A DNA stretch of 64,000 nt, taken from assembly GCA_020466095.1 (NCBI GenBank), contig CM035806.1, positions 12,288,224 through 12,352,223 of the forward strand, given 5' to 3'. The notes beneath the pieces are model-generated. The model was not told where the DNA came from. It worked only from the letters and a program-made list of their open reading frames with translations, and ran no database searches. The DNA comes from Chlorops oryzae. Lineage: Eukaryota > Arthropoda > Insecta > Diptera > Chloropidae. A program made the translations under genes and the position numbers. Each line of letters opens with the position of its first letter. Position 1 is the stretch's first letter. This document shows, in pieces, positions 1-11,275 of the stretch.

Positions 1-373
1 CCGATACAGATAAACCGTAAGCTATATATTTTTTAATTGGAGCCTTAAATATAAGCTCTAATTCGAAATTAATTTGAAATAGGTATCTCGAAAAACTCCG
101 ATTTTAGGGTAGCTTTGAGATTTGTGTGGCATACCCTAGTACTGAAGGTATCCTTAAAAATGGTCCGATCGGGTCGATTCTCGAGCTTGAACTTACTCAT
201 GTCCCCGTGATCAAGCCTACCAAATTTCGTCAAGATAGCTCAAATCCCTCGATAAGAAAACTGTATACAGACGGATCGAATCTCTAGCTGATCATTTCCA
301 TCAATCCCATACAATGTACTCCCATACAACGTACACCCATAGAACGTACATACATAGGAATTATCTTTTAAAA

Positions 374-568
374 ATGGGGGCAACATTTCACTTCACGAAC
401 GACGATAATGTTTCACCCAATAAATCCTCTGAAGTTGGTGCTGTTTTCAATTTAGAATTTACACCCGAAGGGTAAGTTATGCTACGTTAACAATTCTAAG
501 GAATCGATAATCATTCTAAAATTACTTGCAGAAATGTGTTAGTCGGAGCTTGCGAAAAGAAAGCTATC
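374..568 (+). pseudogene. Captured DCAF10-like gene fragment (exon-intron-exon)
   Basis: Bases 374-471 read as coding and end in VGAVFNLEFTPEG. A 60-nt GTAAGT...TTGCAG intron follows (472-531), and 532-568 continue in frame as NVLVGACEKKAI. From memory this matches the first WD40 blade of DDB1- and CUL4-associated factor 10 (DCAF10/WDR32), a substrate receptor of CUL4 ubiquitin ligases. Both ends stop abruptly, and the sequence outside is repeat family R, so this looks like a piece of a host gene copied as DNA (the intron is kept) into a repeat. It cannot encode a working protein. A remnant of the real DCAF10 locus is a less likely alternative. Confidence 0.65.
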
Positions 569-799
569 ATGAAAGCATACACATTTTGTATGGTCTATCT
601 TGACTACCCAGTAGTCAGTAGGTCGCCCCCGATATTTGTGACATGCCAAAGTGCCAGTCCTTGATGACTAGCCATTTCACCTACCACATGAACCTGAAAG
701 AGTAGATAGGCCTCAGCTCACATTTCCCTATTCGCTGCGTATGATTGTTTTTGCTGTTGTCTGCTTTTACCTCGCATTCTGATCATTTGACCGTCAAGC

Positions 800-872
800 G
801 TTCGATAGCGCAGTGGTTCAAACTATGACTCGATAGCCGGGAGGTTCGGGGTTCAATCCCTGCGGGCGGCGA
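800..872 (+). other. tRNA-like sequence 1 in T1 copy 1
   Basis: An A-box-like TAGCGCAGTGGTT and a B-box-like GGGTTCAATCCC are spaced as in a tRNA gene. The T stem has only about three possible pairs and the anticodon loop lacks T33, so this is a degenerate tRNA-derived sequence and not a functional tRNA gene. It is also present in the inverted copy at about 10979-11052 (minus strand). Confidence 0.55.
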
Positions 873-1112
873 GAATTTTTCCTAAATTTTTTACTTTTTT
901 TATAAATTAGTTTTTTTTTTTTTGTTCATAGTTCAGTTATTTTGGAAGACAAACATTATCCCCTAAATTTTTAAGGTTTTATTATTATTTTTTTTTTTAA
1001 TGGTTCATTTTCAAGTAAACAATTTTTGGAGTGAAAAAATTCGTTAAATACGTTTCCCAAAATCTGAGCAACGCTAAACTCAACTGAGCATTTTGACCAA
1101 GAAATTAAATTC

Positions 1113-1187
1113 GTTCGTTTAGCGTAATGGTTAAGGCGTTCGCCCAGCGATCTGGTGGTCAGCGGTTCGAGGCTCGGTGGAGGCGAG
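1113..1187 (+). other. tRNA-like sequence 2 in T1 copy 1
   Basis: TTTAGCGTAATGGTTAAGGC resembles a D arm with an A box, and GCGGTTCGAGGCTC resembles a B box, about 50 nt apart. Pairing of the T and anticodon stems is poor. It is repeated base for base, as far as I can compare, in the second copy at about 10665-10740 on the minus strand. Confidence 0.55.
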
Positions 1188-2448
1188 AAAATTTTAAGAG
1201 AAGTAAAATAAAAAAGATTTAAAATAAAAAATATAGATAAACAAAAAAATATAATAATTATTAAAATAAATAAATTTAAAAAAATTCAAAACAAAAAATG
1301 AAATTTTTCTTTTTTCTCAGTCGCTGGTGCTAGGCCATTTTCCTGCCCCTTTTCGCTAGCGAAATGACTGGTTAAAGGTGGCGCATAAAAGGACGACCTG
1401 TCCCCGGCATTGAGATCGTAATGTTAAATTCGCCAGCGTCTTGGATAGGAAAGGGACCGATCCCCGACACCCAGAGACTAGTGAAATCGCTAGTGTTGTG
1501 GTGGCTCCGCTGACTACTGGGTAGTTCTGGGTGTTACACACAGCCACATAAACGCAATATACTCACGATGCAGAGTGTGTCGGGTATAAAAAGAAAATTT
1601 CTAGGTTCATGCGTCGAAACATCCCTTTCACACCAGATGTTTTCCGGTTAAACTAAACCAGACCAGGTAACCAGATATGCACGAAATTGTTTAAGTGGAT
1701 TTCAAATATTTTTCGAGTAAAAACTTAGCATTTCTTGAATGGAAAATCATTTTCATAGAAATGTTTATCAGGCAGTTCTGGTTATCAATTTGTCGATTTT
1801 TCGGAACTCGCGTAAAAACAATCCAACTATATCATTTCACTAGAATATACATTAATATATCATAACAATTATTCTCAAATGTCTTCACGTTATCTCTTTT
1901 TTCTTTTAAACTTACTAGGAAAGCGCAGTGTATGTATCAGTGTATGTATGTACATATGAACAATCTGCAGCATATGAACATTTTTTCAAAGTCAATATCA
2001 CTTCAACATTTTTCGAGAAACAGCTGATCAAAAATCAAAAACAAATAAATTTCTTGCAATTGGCGTTCTTAGAAATGGTTTAGGCTTACCATAATTGCTT
2101 GATAGAAATAAATCAATTTTGTGTATACCATTAGGATTCGCATTGTTAATATTGGCAATTTTTGTGGATACATAACATTTGCTTCGTTCTGAGGCTATGT
2201 ATTTGTGTTACCTTTATGTTGAACAGGTTGAAAAAATCAGCAGCTCTTATAACTTACACGGATTCACTATTTCATATGAAGAAATGATTTTCCCACTTGC
2301 GCTCCGGGATGATGAAAAATGAAACTATTTGTTTTTGTTGTTCCTTGTATAGATATGGTCATTTGTTATAGGGATGTGTAAAACATATCGATATCTTATA
2401 TGACGAAAAGGCTAGATATCGATTATAGTTTAATTATCTGAACAGATT

Positions 2449-2832
2449 AAGGCTAGGCGCCAACTACTCAATTTTTAGTTGGCCCATTTTTAGCTGGAAA
2501 AGTGCTCTTGTGCGCCGAATATACAATTTAAAATTCGGTACATTCAATTCAATTAATTTATTATTGATTAATTACTTAATAAATATTAATTATTCCGTAC
2601 CATGTGTTTATGGAACACTACCAACTAAAAATTGAGTAGTGTGCGGCGCCCCATAAGAACGTATGCAACACAACACAATAGGCCAATTTAATATTTGTGG
2701 CAAAACACAAATGTTTTATTGGGTCAACTAAAAATTGGAATGTCGGCGCGCTCTCATATAATTCTGTGTGCCACAAACACACAACTTAAAATTGGCCAAC
2801 TGAAAATTGAGTAGTTCGGCGCCTAGCCTAAT
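2449..2832. mobile_element. MITE with about 30-bp TIRs
   Basis: The left end GGCTAGGCGCCAACTACTCA and the right end TGAGTAGTTCGGCGCCTAGCC are near-perfect inverted copies about 380 bp apart. A third internal copy of the ACTACTCAATTTTTAGTT motif, inverted, lies near 2620. There is no coding capacity. Confidence 0.7.
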
Positions 2833-3136
2833 CAGCAACTATCCAACATTCAATTTAACGCTGATGTTGAGACGAATGCACGTCTGTTGTGTATCGCATT
2901 AATTAAAAAGAAAGTATGAGCGACACGGACGATTGCTTCATCGCATACCCAGAAACGGTCATGAATTAGATTTATTTAAAATTTATTTTATGTAGCCGCG
3001 AATTTTCCGCTGCTTTCCAATGTCTTACCTATTCGCTCTTCACGTAAAAATTAGCATGTCGTACCGACACAGTATACACACGTCAAGCAAGCTGTAGACA
3101 TACCTGGCTGTTGGACGTGAAATCGAAAGTTTTTTT

Positions 3137-3647
3137 ATAGCATTGACAGATATATGGTGTAAAGTCTATAGACTTCACACTACAATGGAAAAAGTCTATG
3201 TTGGGGTGACACACTACAATTGATCGTGGATTTCTATTGTGGACTTCTTTAAAACAGCTGATAATTGAAAATTAAAACAACAACAAAAACAATAAAAACA
3301 TTTTGGTAGCATTTAGCCTCGATTTTATCTCAAAAAAATCCATGAAAATATCGTTTGTTTGTTATATAAATCCATACCATGGAATTAATTTCATGCATTT
3401 CGCATAAATTACTTGAAATTAGAAATTTAAACATCTGGTTTCCGATAAAAGAATCGATATTTCGTTTAATTTTGTGCAGCGTTGCCATATCAATCTAAGA
3501 AGTCCACAATAAATCCTCCCTTTCAATGTAGTGTGAAGTCTATAAAAAGTCTATGTTGGCTAAGGTAGACTTTTGAGAAATACCTATGTGTGTCACCTAG
3601 ACTTCACACCATCATGGTGTAAAATACCTATGTCTGTCAGTGCTATT
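3137..3647. mobile_element. Imperfect palindromic MITE with nested inverted repeats
   Basis: An inner inverted pair starts with ATAGACTTCACACTACA (3168) and ends with TGTAGTGTGAAGTCTAT (3543). Outside it a weaker outer pair reads ATAGCATTGACAGA on the left and TCTGTCAGTGCTAT on the right, near 3647. It lies about 120 bp upstream of the NOMO start codon, so it may overlap that promoter. There is no reading frame of note. Confidence 0.6.
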
Positions 3648-3768
3648 AATTTTGCTTCAAACACTATACGTGTATCGTTTGTCATCAATACAGCCTGACA
3701 GACATTCGACGTGTGTATACCCGCTTTTAGACGTAACCTTAATTTAATCTAATTGGATGAATTTGACA

Positions 3769-6700
3769 ATGAGAAGGCTAACGTTAATATTATTAATTAA
3801 ATTATTTTGCATATTGCAAGAAACAATCGCAGATGAAGTTCTTGGGTGTGGAGGATTCATAAAGAGCCATGCCGATATTGATTTTTCGAAAGTGGAAATC
3901 AAATTGTAAGTTAACAAAATATTGAATATTGTCGATCTAGACATAACCTGAATTGTCTGCTTAAACTATAAAGATTGACAAAGCAAGGTGCACTCAAAGA
4001 TAAGACGGATTGTTCTCCATCAAACGGTTACTACTTCCTGCCAATATACGATAAAGGTGACTACATTCTACGTGTATCGCCGCCTCCAGGTTGGAGTTTC
4101 GATCCAGCCGAATTTCATTTGAGCTTTGACGGGAAGACCGATGTTTGCAGTCAAGGAAAGGATGTGAACTTTGCTTTTAAGGGGTTCGGTATAACGGGGA
4201 AAGTGGCCTTGGCAGGCTACGGACCTGCAGGTGCCCAAGGCGTTAACGTTGAATTACGCTCAGATGATGGCAAGGACTTACGTAAAACCACAACTGATCT
4301 CAACGGAATATTTTCTTTTTCGCCCGTTATACCTGGAAACTATCTTGTGAAAGCTAGCCATAAATCATGGCATTTTTCGAAAAACGAGCACAACGTTCTC
4401 GTTGTCAGTGGTAACACTGAGCTCCCAGCGAATTCTTTGGTAGTCTCTGGTTTCGATGTTATTGGACATTTTGATGCCAATAGACAAGAGACTGTTGGTA
4501 TTGGTGTTGCCCTTTTCAAAGCGAACAATGTAAGTAACATTTAAGGCGATTGATAAACAAAGCTATTTGATTCAACTCTTTCCAGCACAAATTGACAATG
4601 AAATGCAGTACAGAATTGACGTACAAGCTCGGAATTGACAGTTCAGAGTACGAAAGCAGCTCTACTTGTTACGCTGACATCAGCAAAGATGGAAGTTTCA
4701 AATTGCCGGGAGTTGCTCCTGGAAAATATATTTTGCAACCTGTTGTCAGAGACTCAAACCTTAAATTGCACATAAGTCCAAAATACATTGAGTTTATTGT
4801 TGAAAAAAATACTCTATTGCTGAAGGAAGAGTTTAAGGTAAATCAATGAAATTATTGCCTGAAATTTGTGAAATTATTATGTCATGTTTCTGTAGCTAAC
4901 GGGATTTAGCGTAACTGGAAAAGTTCTTAAATCAGTTGACGGAGAGCCATTATCCGGTGCAATTGTAAAAATAAATGGTAAAAAAATTGCTACGACAAGC
5001 AGCGATGGAAGCTACACTCTAGAGAACGTTAAGGCTGGTGCATACAGTTTACACGTTGAAGCTCCAAAAGTCGAATTTGCAGAGCAACATCTTAAACTCG
5101 AGCTTTCAAATCCAACATTGCCGGTGCTAGTTCCCAGTGGCTATGAGGTCTGTGGCACAGTCATTTCAACAAAATCGCACGTCATTGGCATTACAAAGCA
5201 AGCTTCAACATTCCATACAACAGTTTCAAGCAAAGCTCAAACTGGGGAGTGGTGTCTTTACTTACCAAGCGGTAAATACAACGTGGAATTATTGACCACC
5301 GAGGAAGAGAAACGTAATGGAATTCAGTTCTATCCGGCACAACAACAAATCGAAATGATCGCGGAGCCGATAAAGGGAATTTCTTTTTCGCAACTACGTG
5401 CCACTCTAAGCGGTGAAATCAAATGCTTGCCAGATGCACCCGTTGATTGCACAGCTGTTGAGGTAACACTGCACGGCTTGGACTCCATCGGTCAACCAAC
5501 TGGTCAAAGGACGACCACAAAGGCAAACGGTATTGAATGATTTCTTTATTTTTTCTTTTTTTTTTTTTTTATCATGTATAAGCAAGATATCTTCTTCCCT
5601 TTTAGGTGGAAAATACAAATTTGAAAACGTTTTGCCGGGTCCGTACGAAATAACTATTCCACAAGCTAATCTCTGCTATGATTCCACGCGTGTTTTGATC
5701 AATGTTGCCACAGCCATGGAAACTGCTTCTCCATTTGTACAGCGCGGCTATGAAATTTCCATTATATCAAGCCATCGTGCTACGGTTTGTATGATTTGGA
5801 TTTTCCTTCCCACTTTTTCTTTGTAGGTTTTCATTGCTACCTTTTAAAACACAAATTATTTATTTATCTCCAATTCAAATACACAAGTTTGAGCATGTTT
5901 GTTATTTTTCGAATTATTATAAATTATTTCGATTTATATAGGATTCTTGATGACATTATGATTTAGTTACATGACGGGAAAAGAGGGGGAACAATGTTCA
6001 AAAAAAATAAAATCCTATAAACCTCGTAATAATGTATAATAATAAAAAAACATATTAATGTCTAATTTTTTTCAGCTTAAATACAATGCGCCGCATTCTG
6101 CAATCGAAACCATGAAGCTTTTAGCTGGCGTCAATACTTTCTGCGTTCCAAAGTTTGGTTCTTATAACTTTAAACTGGAGGGTTGTCATTTATATGATGA
6201 GAATACACCGAGCAGCTTCAGCACTATAGACTCCAAGCCGATTATAATCACAGCCGTAGCGCATAAGACTGGGGTGCGAGTTTTATCGAAAGAACCCAAC
6301 GCTGACAACATTAAGCTTCATGTTGAATCAAATTCATTGGGAAAAGATATCGTCAGGCCAGTTGCTGAAGATCACAAGGTCGATGGAAAATATGCTTATC
6401 GTTATGACACTTATTTGAAACAGGAAGAAATCTTACGGATCTTCCCAAAGAGTGATATTCTTTTATTCACACCACAAAAACAAGAAATAATTGGAGGAAA
6501 TGATTGTGTCGACATCGCCTTCAACTTTATTGCTGAACGTGGATTGATACTACGGGGCAGAGTCGTTCCAGCTATTAAAGATGTTGAAATAAAGCTGAAA
6601 TTTCCTAATCAACCCGATCTAGATACGGAAACAACGATGACCGGAGTTTCAGGTGAATTTAAGTTTGGACCGATCAACGGAAATGCTGAATTCGAACTTG

Positions 6701-8000
6701 AGGCTACGAAAGAGTCCTACGTATTTTCTGAATACAATCGTCAGACATCGTCTTTCAGTGCACATAAGCTTTGTGAAATTATTGTAAGGGTAAAAGATGA
6801 AAGTGGTAAAGAATTAAATGGTGTCTTGCTCTCACTCAGCGGTGCAGAAAGTTATCGAAAAAATTTGGTAACTGGAGATGGTGGACCCTTGGTCTTCCAT
6901 TCTCTTTCACCATCCCAATATTTTCTGCGGCCGATGATGAAAGAATATAAATTTGAACCAAATTCTAAGATGATTGATATCAAAGATGGCGAGACTTCAA
7001 CCGTTGAATTCGTGTAAGTAAATTGAACAAAATGAAAATTCAGCTTTTGTTGAGCACAAATTGCTTAATATTTCCGAAAATTTCTTATTCTTATCATTAT
7101 TTTTTTTTTTTTTTTTTTAGCGGCAAACGTGTAGCGTACTCAGTATTCGGCTCAATCACATCGCTTAACAGAGAAGGTTTCCCTCATGTGAATATCGAAG
7201 CTATTTCCGATGAACAGTGCATGCATCATCAGGAAGAAGCGACAAGTGAAAACAATGGTCAGTACCGTTTACGTGGATTGCAGCCGGACTGCACATACAC
7301 TATTCGATTAAAAACATCGGCAAACGTACAGCGTTCGATTCCCAAGTCGCGCATCGTGAAAATTGGAAATGAAGATGTGCATGGAATTAATTTGATTGCC
7401 ATAAGTCCCATTAAATTTGTTGATGTGACCGCACGAGTTACGGCAAACCTTAACGATCAATACAAAACGCTGCGTATTGTTATGTATCGCAAAGGTGCCT
7501 CTGATTCACCAATCTATTCACAAAAGGTTGAAACGCCTTTAAATCTTAAACTTCGACAAAATCCAGGAATAATGATCTTCTTCCCACGTATACCGCTGGA
7601 TGGTAAAACCTATGTCATTGAGCTTCATTCGACGCTTTCCGATAGTTCCTATTCGTATGTATTGCCCAGCGAGGAATTCGTTGCGAATCATAGTTCCATA
7701 TTTGTTGAGCTCGACTTTCAACCGGAGATTCGTGCGACTGAAGGAGATATTAATCAGAATTCTATTTCGGCATTAATTTTGGTTGCTTTAGTGGTGATTG
7801 CATTTTTCAAGCAAGACATCGCGATGGACTTTCTCAACTTCGTGTGGAGCAAAGTGAACAATTTAGCTGATGACTTTGCGCAGCGTCAGCGCAATAGCAA
7901 AAAAGACTTACGCAAAAATGAGCCCGTCAATCAGAAAGAAATTGAATTGATGGCCGAGCAGATAAACGCAATTAAGAAGAAAAAGAGTAAGAAAATTTGA
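3769..8000 (+). CDS. NOMO: Nodal modulator (NOMO) orthologue, 7 exons, 1191 aa
   Basis: NOMO is an ER membrane protein with a large lumenal region of carboxypeptidase-regulatory/Ig-like beta-sandwich repeats; it partners the multipass translocon. Exons by eye: 3769-3905, 3974-4529, 4586-4837, 4896-5529, 5606-5784, 6076-7013, 7121-8000; the joined frame is intact and gives 1191 aa, close to the roughly 1220 aa of vertebrate NOMO. The first ATG begins a signal peptide (MRRLTLILLIKLFCIL). The early block with KQGALK, DYILRV and PPPGWSF is typical of the family. A transmembrane segment (SALILVALVVIAFF) near the C-terminus is followed by a basic tail ending in KKKKSKKI, consistent with ER retention. 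Identity is from remembered family sequence. Confidence 0.93.
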
Positions 8001-8693
8001 ATTTGATAGAAGCAGCTATTGTCGATAAGTCAGCGAGGTTATGATGGTATAGGTTTTGTTAAGATTTTTAGTTGAATTTTGAATTTATGACATAAAAAAT
8101 TTGGTTTGAAATGTCGTTTTACTTTGGAAGTAAATGGAAGAAGGCTTTAGTCAATATAACTTGCACAACGTTAAGTTGTGGTATATTAAAAAATTAAATT
8201 GTAAATTTATTAACCCAAATATTTCAAATAAATGGTTTATAGGTTTATTTGAAATGTTGCAAAACTTCTATGATTCTAGCCGCTGTGGTAAGCTCCCCAT
8301 ATCCATTTCGCATTTCTACGTAGACCTATGTTCGCATATAGATACATATATATAAATGTATGAATTCACTAGCTTAAAGATTTAGTTTAAAAAATAAAAT
8401 TAAAATGTAGTTACACAAATTAGCGCAGTGCCATTTAAATATAATTCGAGCCGTAGCAGGAAAAAATAGTTCGTTTCGTAGAAATCATTCCATTCGCTTG
8501 TCATGCTTGGGCTTCAACTTTTAAGTCAAAAGCTTCAACATTTTAATAGAAAGTTAATTCTTTATTGATTATTGCTTTATCACGTATGTTACATAGACAT
8601 GTGATTTAGTGAAAAAAAAAATGCTTCATTCAAAAGTAATATAAATGGAGACTTTCCGAGGACATTTAAAGTTTTTTTTTTTTTCCATGGATT
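8001..8693. other. NOMO 3' flank, no further gene seen
   Basis: AT-rich sequence with AATAAA-type polyadenylation signals near 8227 and 8390 for NOMO. On the other strand TTTATT near 8561 could serve the small peptide gene. No coding region is recognisable. Confidence 0.6.
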
Positions 8694-8909
8694 CTATTTT
8701 TTCGAGTACTCTATTGCAATCCTTAGTCCTTTCGGACAAGGTGGAACACACGGTGGTGTTGACGGATTAGGCGTTGTTGTTGTTGTTGACTGTATTGGTC
8801 CAGTCGATGCCCATGGCCAGATTGGTGGGCCGCTTGTTGTACCTGATGTCTGGGTTTTAGCCAAAGCAATAACGCCCAGTAAGAAAATTATGACCTCAAA
8901 AATCTTCAT
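8694..8909 (-). CDS. Small secreted peptide, 71 aa, unknown function
   Basis: Single-exon frame starting at ATG 8909. The first ~20 residues (MKIFEVIIFLLGVIALAKTQ) are a clear signal peptide. The mature part is rich in Thr, Pro and Gly (SGTTSGPPIWPWASTG, TTTTTPNPSTPP) and has a C-PP-C motif (CVPPCPKG). The longer frame back to 8948 lacks an ATG, and a TATA box at 8974-8981 puts transcription start just upstream of 8909. Such short TATA-driven secreted genes are often glandular, reproductive or immune in flies, but I do not recognise the family. Confidence 0.6.
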   Translation of the reverse strand: MKIFEVIIFLLGVIALAKTQTSGTTSGPPIWPWASTGPIQSTTTTTPNPSTPPCVPPCPKGLRIAIEYSKK

Positions 8910-8973
8910 TCTTAGAGCTGCCTTCTTAGTTAAGTTGCTGCAAAACACTTTAGAAACACGTCTTACTTCTTCG

Positions 8974-8981
8974 CTTTTATA
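8974..8981 (-). promoter_or_regulatory. TATA box of the small secreted peptide gene
   Basis: TATAAAAG on the minus strand, about 65 bp upstream of the ATG at 8909. The usual 25-30 bp spacing puts the start site near 8950. Confidence 0.6.
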
Positions 8982-9690
8982 GCAGCTTTCAAGAAGACAT
9001 TTTGAATATTCACATTAAAGATTTCAAGTGTACCCCATTCATCCATTCATGCATTTTTAATCTTTTATAAATAAGAACAAAATATTTGTCCAAATGGCTA
9101 GAATTTAACCTTGGGATAAATGAAGATGAACAAGAGGGGTTCCTCCCCGCAGAAATTTTTGCACAAAAAAAAACAAATCGAGACAGATTTCTAGAAGATT
9201 TCAATCTTCCGAACATTTGTCTTCTTTAATGTCAGTCATACAGGCACAAATAAGACTGCAGTCAGCCATAACTACGGAAAACAAAACAAGATTTTATTTT
9301 TGTTTGCGTAACAAAAACTTGGGAGGTTTGGCATTGTTCTCCATTGTGGGCGGCGCACATATGTGTGTGGAGGCATAAGGTTTTGAGTCCGAATAATAGA
9401 GGCGTTATTTGTCAAAAAAAAAAAAAACATTGCTTTCTAATTATCCCCCTTTGCATCCGAGCAATCAGATTTTTAAATTCGAGTATTTTGTCTCGCTTGA
9501 CGGAGCAATTTTTCGTTCCAACGATGAAAATTTATCAATCAACTATGGAATTTTTCCTTTTGCATCCAACTTTAAAACAATACAACAAGAGCGTGTTTTG
9601 ATCTGTGATCTAAATTTAGCCCAAAAGACTGCATTCGATTGACGTCAGCCATTTTGCCCTTCGTGCCTTAAACACAATCATAGATATTTA

Positions 9691-10062
9691 CAAAGAAACT
9701 CCTATCATTTACCAAGAAATGTATGGGGATCAAGCACTCTATCCGTTCACGTTTGCGTCTTAAGTCTTTGCTCTATCTCTCTCTCTCGCTTTTTATAACA
9801 GACTTTCAGCGCAAAGACTTAAGATGCGAACGTGAAAACAGTAATAAATATATTAATTAATTAATGGACAGCCCCTATTTAGAAAAACGCAAGTGCATAT
9901 ACATAGATGCTCTCAGTACTAATATCGAGTTCAAATGTGAGGAAAATGGTAGAAAAACAAATCACGCGTACGGATAGAGTGCTTGACCTCCATAAATTTC
10001 TTGGTAATTGATAGAAGGAGTTGCCCTAGAGCAATGAAATTTGGCATGGACGTTTCTTTGCA
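9691..10062. repeat. Inverted-repeat element, itself hit by a short MITE
   Basis: The arm at about 9691-9746 (ACCAAGAAATGTATGGGG, CAAGCACTCTATCCG) recurs inverted at about 9969-10062 (CGGATAGAGTGCTTGACC, TTTCTTGGTAATTGATAG). At the inner end of the left arm sits a 91-bp palindromic MITE, 9746-9836. Confidence 0.6.
9746..9836. mobile_element. Short palindromic MITE (family P), intact copy
   Basis: TTCACGTTTGCGTCTTAAGT on the left pairs with ACTTAAGATGCGAACGTGAA on the right across a 40-bp centre (CTCTCTCGC, TTTATAACAGAC). A second copy, at about 10279-10329 plus 11247-11275, is split by the T1 transposon. Confidence 0.65.
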
Positions 10063-10329
10063 ATTATCTCTGAGATTCAAATAAAAATTTTCGAAATCAA
10101 ACCACCCCAACCCCCACTGCCATGAAAAGGGGTGGACCCAAATTCCACAATTTTGAACCCACAGTGTTGAAATTCGGAACATAGCTTACTCTTGTGCCCC
10201 AAAGTTGGAAATTTTTAACATGGTATCGCTGCCACGCCTACTTTTTGCGGCACGCCCAATCAAAGTTGGCAAATACGCGTTTTCACGTTCGCGACTTAAG
10301 TCTTTGCTCTATCGCTATTTATAACAGAA

Positions 10330-11240
10330 CCCAGTAGTCAGCGGAGCCACCACAACACTAGCGATTTCACTAGTCACTGGGTGTCGGGGATCGGTCCCTT
10401 TCCTATCCAAGACGCTGGCGAATTTAACATTACGATCTCATTGCCGGGGACAGGTCGTCCTTTTATGCGCCACCTTTAACCAGTCATTTCGCTAGCGAAA
10501 AGGGCCAGGAAAATGGCCTAGCACCAGCGACTGAGAAAAAAGAAAAATTTCATTTTTTGTTTTGAATTTTTTTAAATTTATTTATTTTAATAATTATTAT
10601 ATTTTTTTGTTTATCTATATTTTTTATTTTAAATCTTTTTTATTTTACTTCTCTTAAAATTTTCTCGCCTCCACCGAGCCTCGAACCGCTGACCACCAGA
10701 TCGCTGGGCGAACGCCTTAACCATTACGCTAAACGAACGAATTTAATTTCTTGGTCAAAATGCTCAGTTGAGTTTAGCGTTGCTCAGATTTTGGGAAACG
10801 TATTTAACGAATTTTTTCACTCCAAAAATTGTTTACTTGAAAATGAACCATTAAAAAAAAAATAATAATAAAACCTTAAAAATTTAGGGGAAAATGTTTG
10901 TCTTCCAAAATAACTGAACTATGAACAAAAAAAAAAAAAACTAATTTATAAAAAAAGTAAAAAATTTAGGAAAAATTCTCGCCGCCCGCAGGGATTGAAC
11001 CCCGAACCTCCCGGCTATCGAGTCATAGTTTGAACCACTGCGCTATCGAACGCTTGACGAGCAAATGATCAGAATGCGAGGTAAAAGCAGACAACAGCAA
11101 AAACAATCATACGCAGCGAATAGGGAAATGTGAGCTGAGGCCTATCTACTCTTTCAGGTTCATGTGGTAGGTGAAATGGCTAGTCATCAAGGACTGGCAC
11201 TTTGGCATGTCACAAATATCGGGGGCGACCTACTGACTAC
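10330..11240 (-). mobile_element. TIR transposon family T1, copy 2 (inverted)
   Basis: Reverse complement of 607-1521 and, in the stretches compared by eye, almost identical, so the two copies diverged recently. The left end reads CCCAGTAGTCAGCGG; the right end is eroded (CTGACTAC followed by AGTTAACTG instead of TGGG). It is inserted in a family P MITE: TTTATAACAGA lies to its left and CTGTCTGCGCAAAGACTT to its right. It carries both tRNA-like sequences on the minus strand and has no transposase. Confidence 0.85.
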
Positions 11241-11275
11241 AGTTAACTGTCTGCGCAAAGACTTCAGTCGCATTT

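Larger units (their letters stand above)
607..1521 (+). mobile_element. TIR transposon family T1, copy 1, carrying two tRNA-like sequences
   Basis: The 915-bp element is bounded by CCCAGTAGTCAG at the left and CTGACTACTGGG at the right. It has no transposase reading frame, so it is non-autonomous. It sits inside repeat family R: the flanks read GACTA and TAGTTCTGGG, and the uninserted sequence near 33030 reads GACTGGTTCTGGG, consistent with a TA target duplication. A nearly identical copy lies inverted at 10330-11240. Two pol III A/B-box-like sequences lie inside it at about 800-872 and 1113-1187. Confidence 0.85.
1..1602 (+). repeat. Dispersed repeat family R, copy A (interrupted)
   Basis: Bases 1-292, roughly 575-606 and 1522-1602 align by eye with the repeat at 32246-33104. 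Shared landmarks are CCTAGTACTG, GGTCCGATCGGGTC, CTCATGTCCCCGT, AAGATAGCTCAAATCC, CATTTTGTATGGTCTAT and the end TGTGTCGGGTATAAAA. The copy is cut at its left end by the window edge. Two things interrupt it: a block at about 293-575 holding a gene fragment, and a 915-bp transposon at 607-1521. Three degenerate 15-bp tandem units of the type CCCATACAACGTAC lie at 307-350. The class of the repeat is unknown to me. Confidence 0.75.

Noticed and set aside
797..875. Functional tRNA gene
   Set aside because: A and B boxes are present, but T and anticodon stems do not pair and no acceptor stem is found; the sequence lies inside a transposon.
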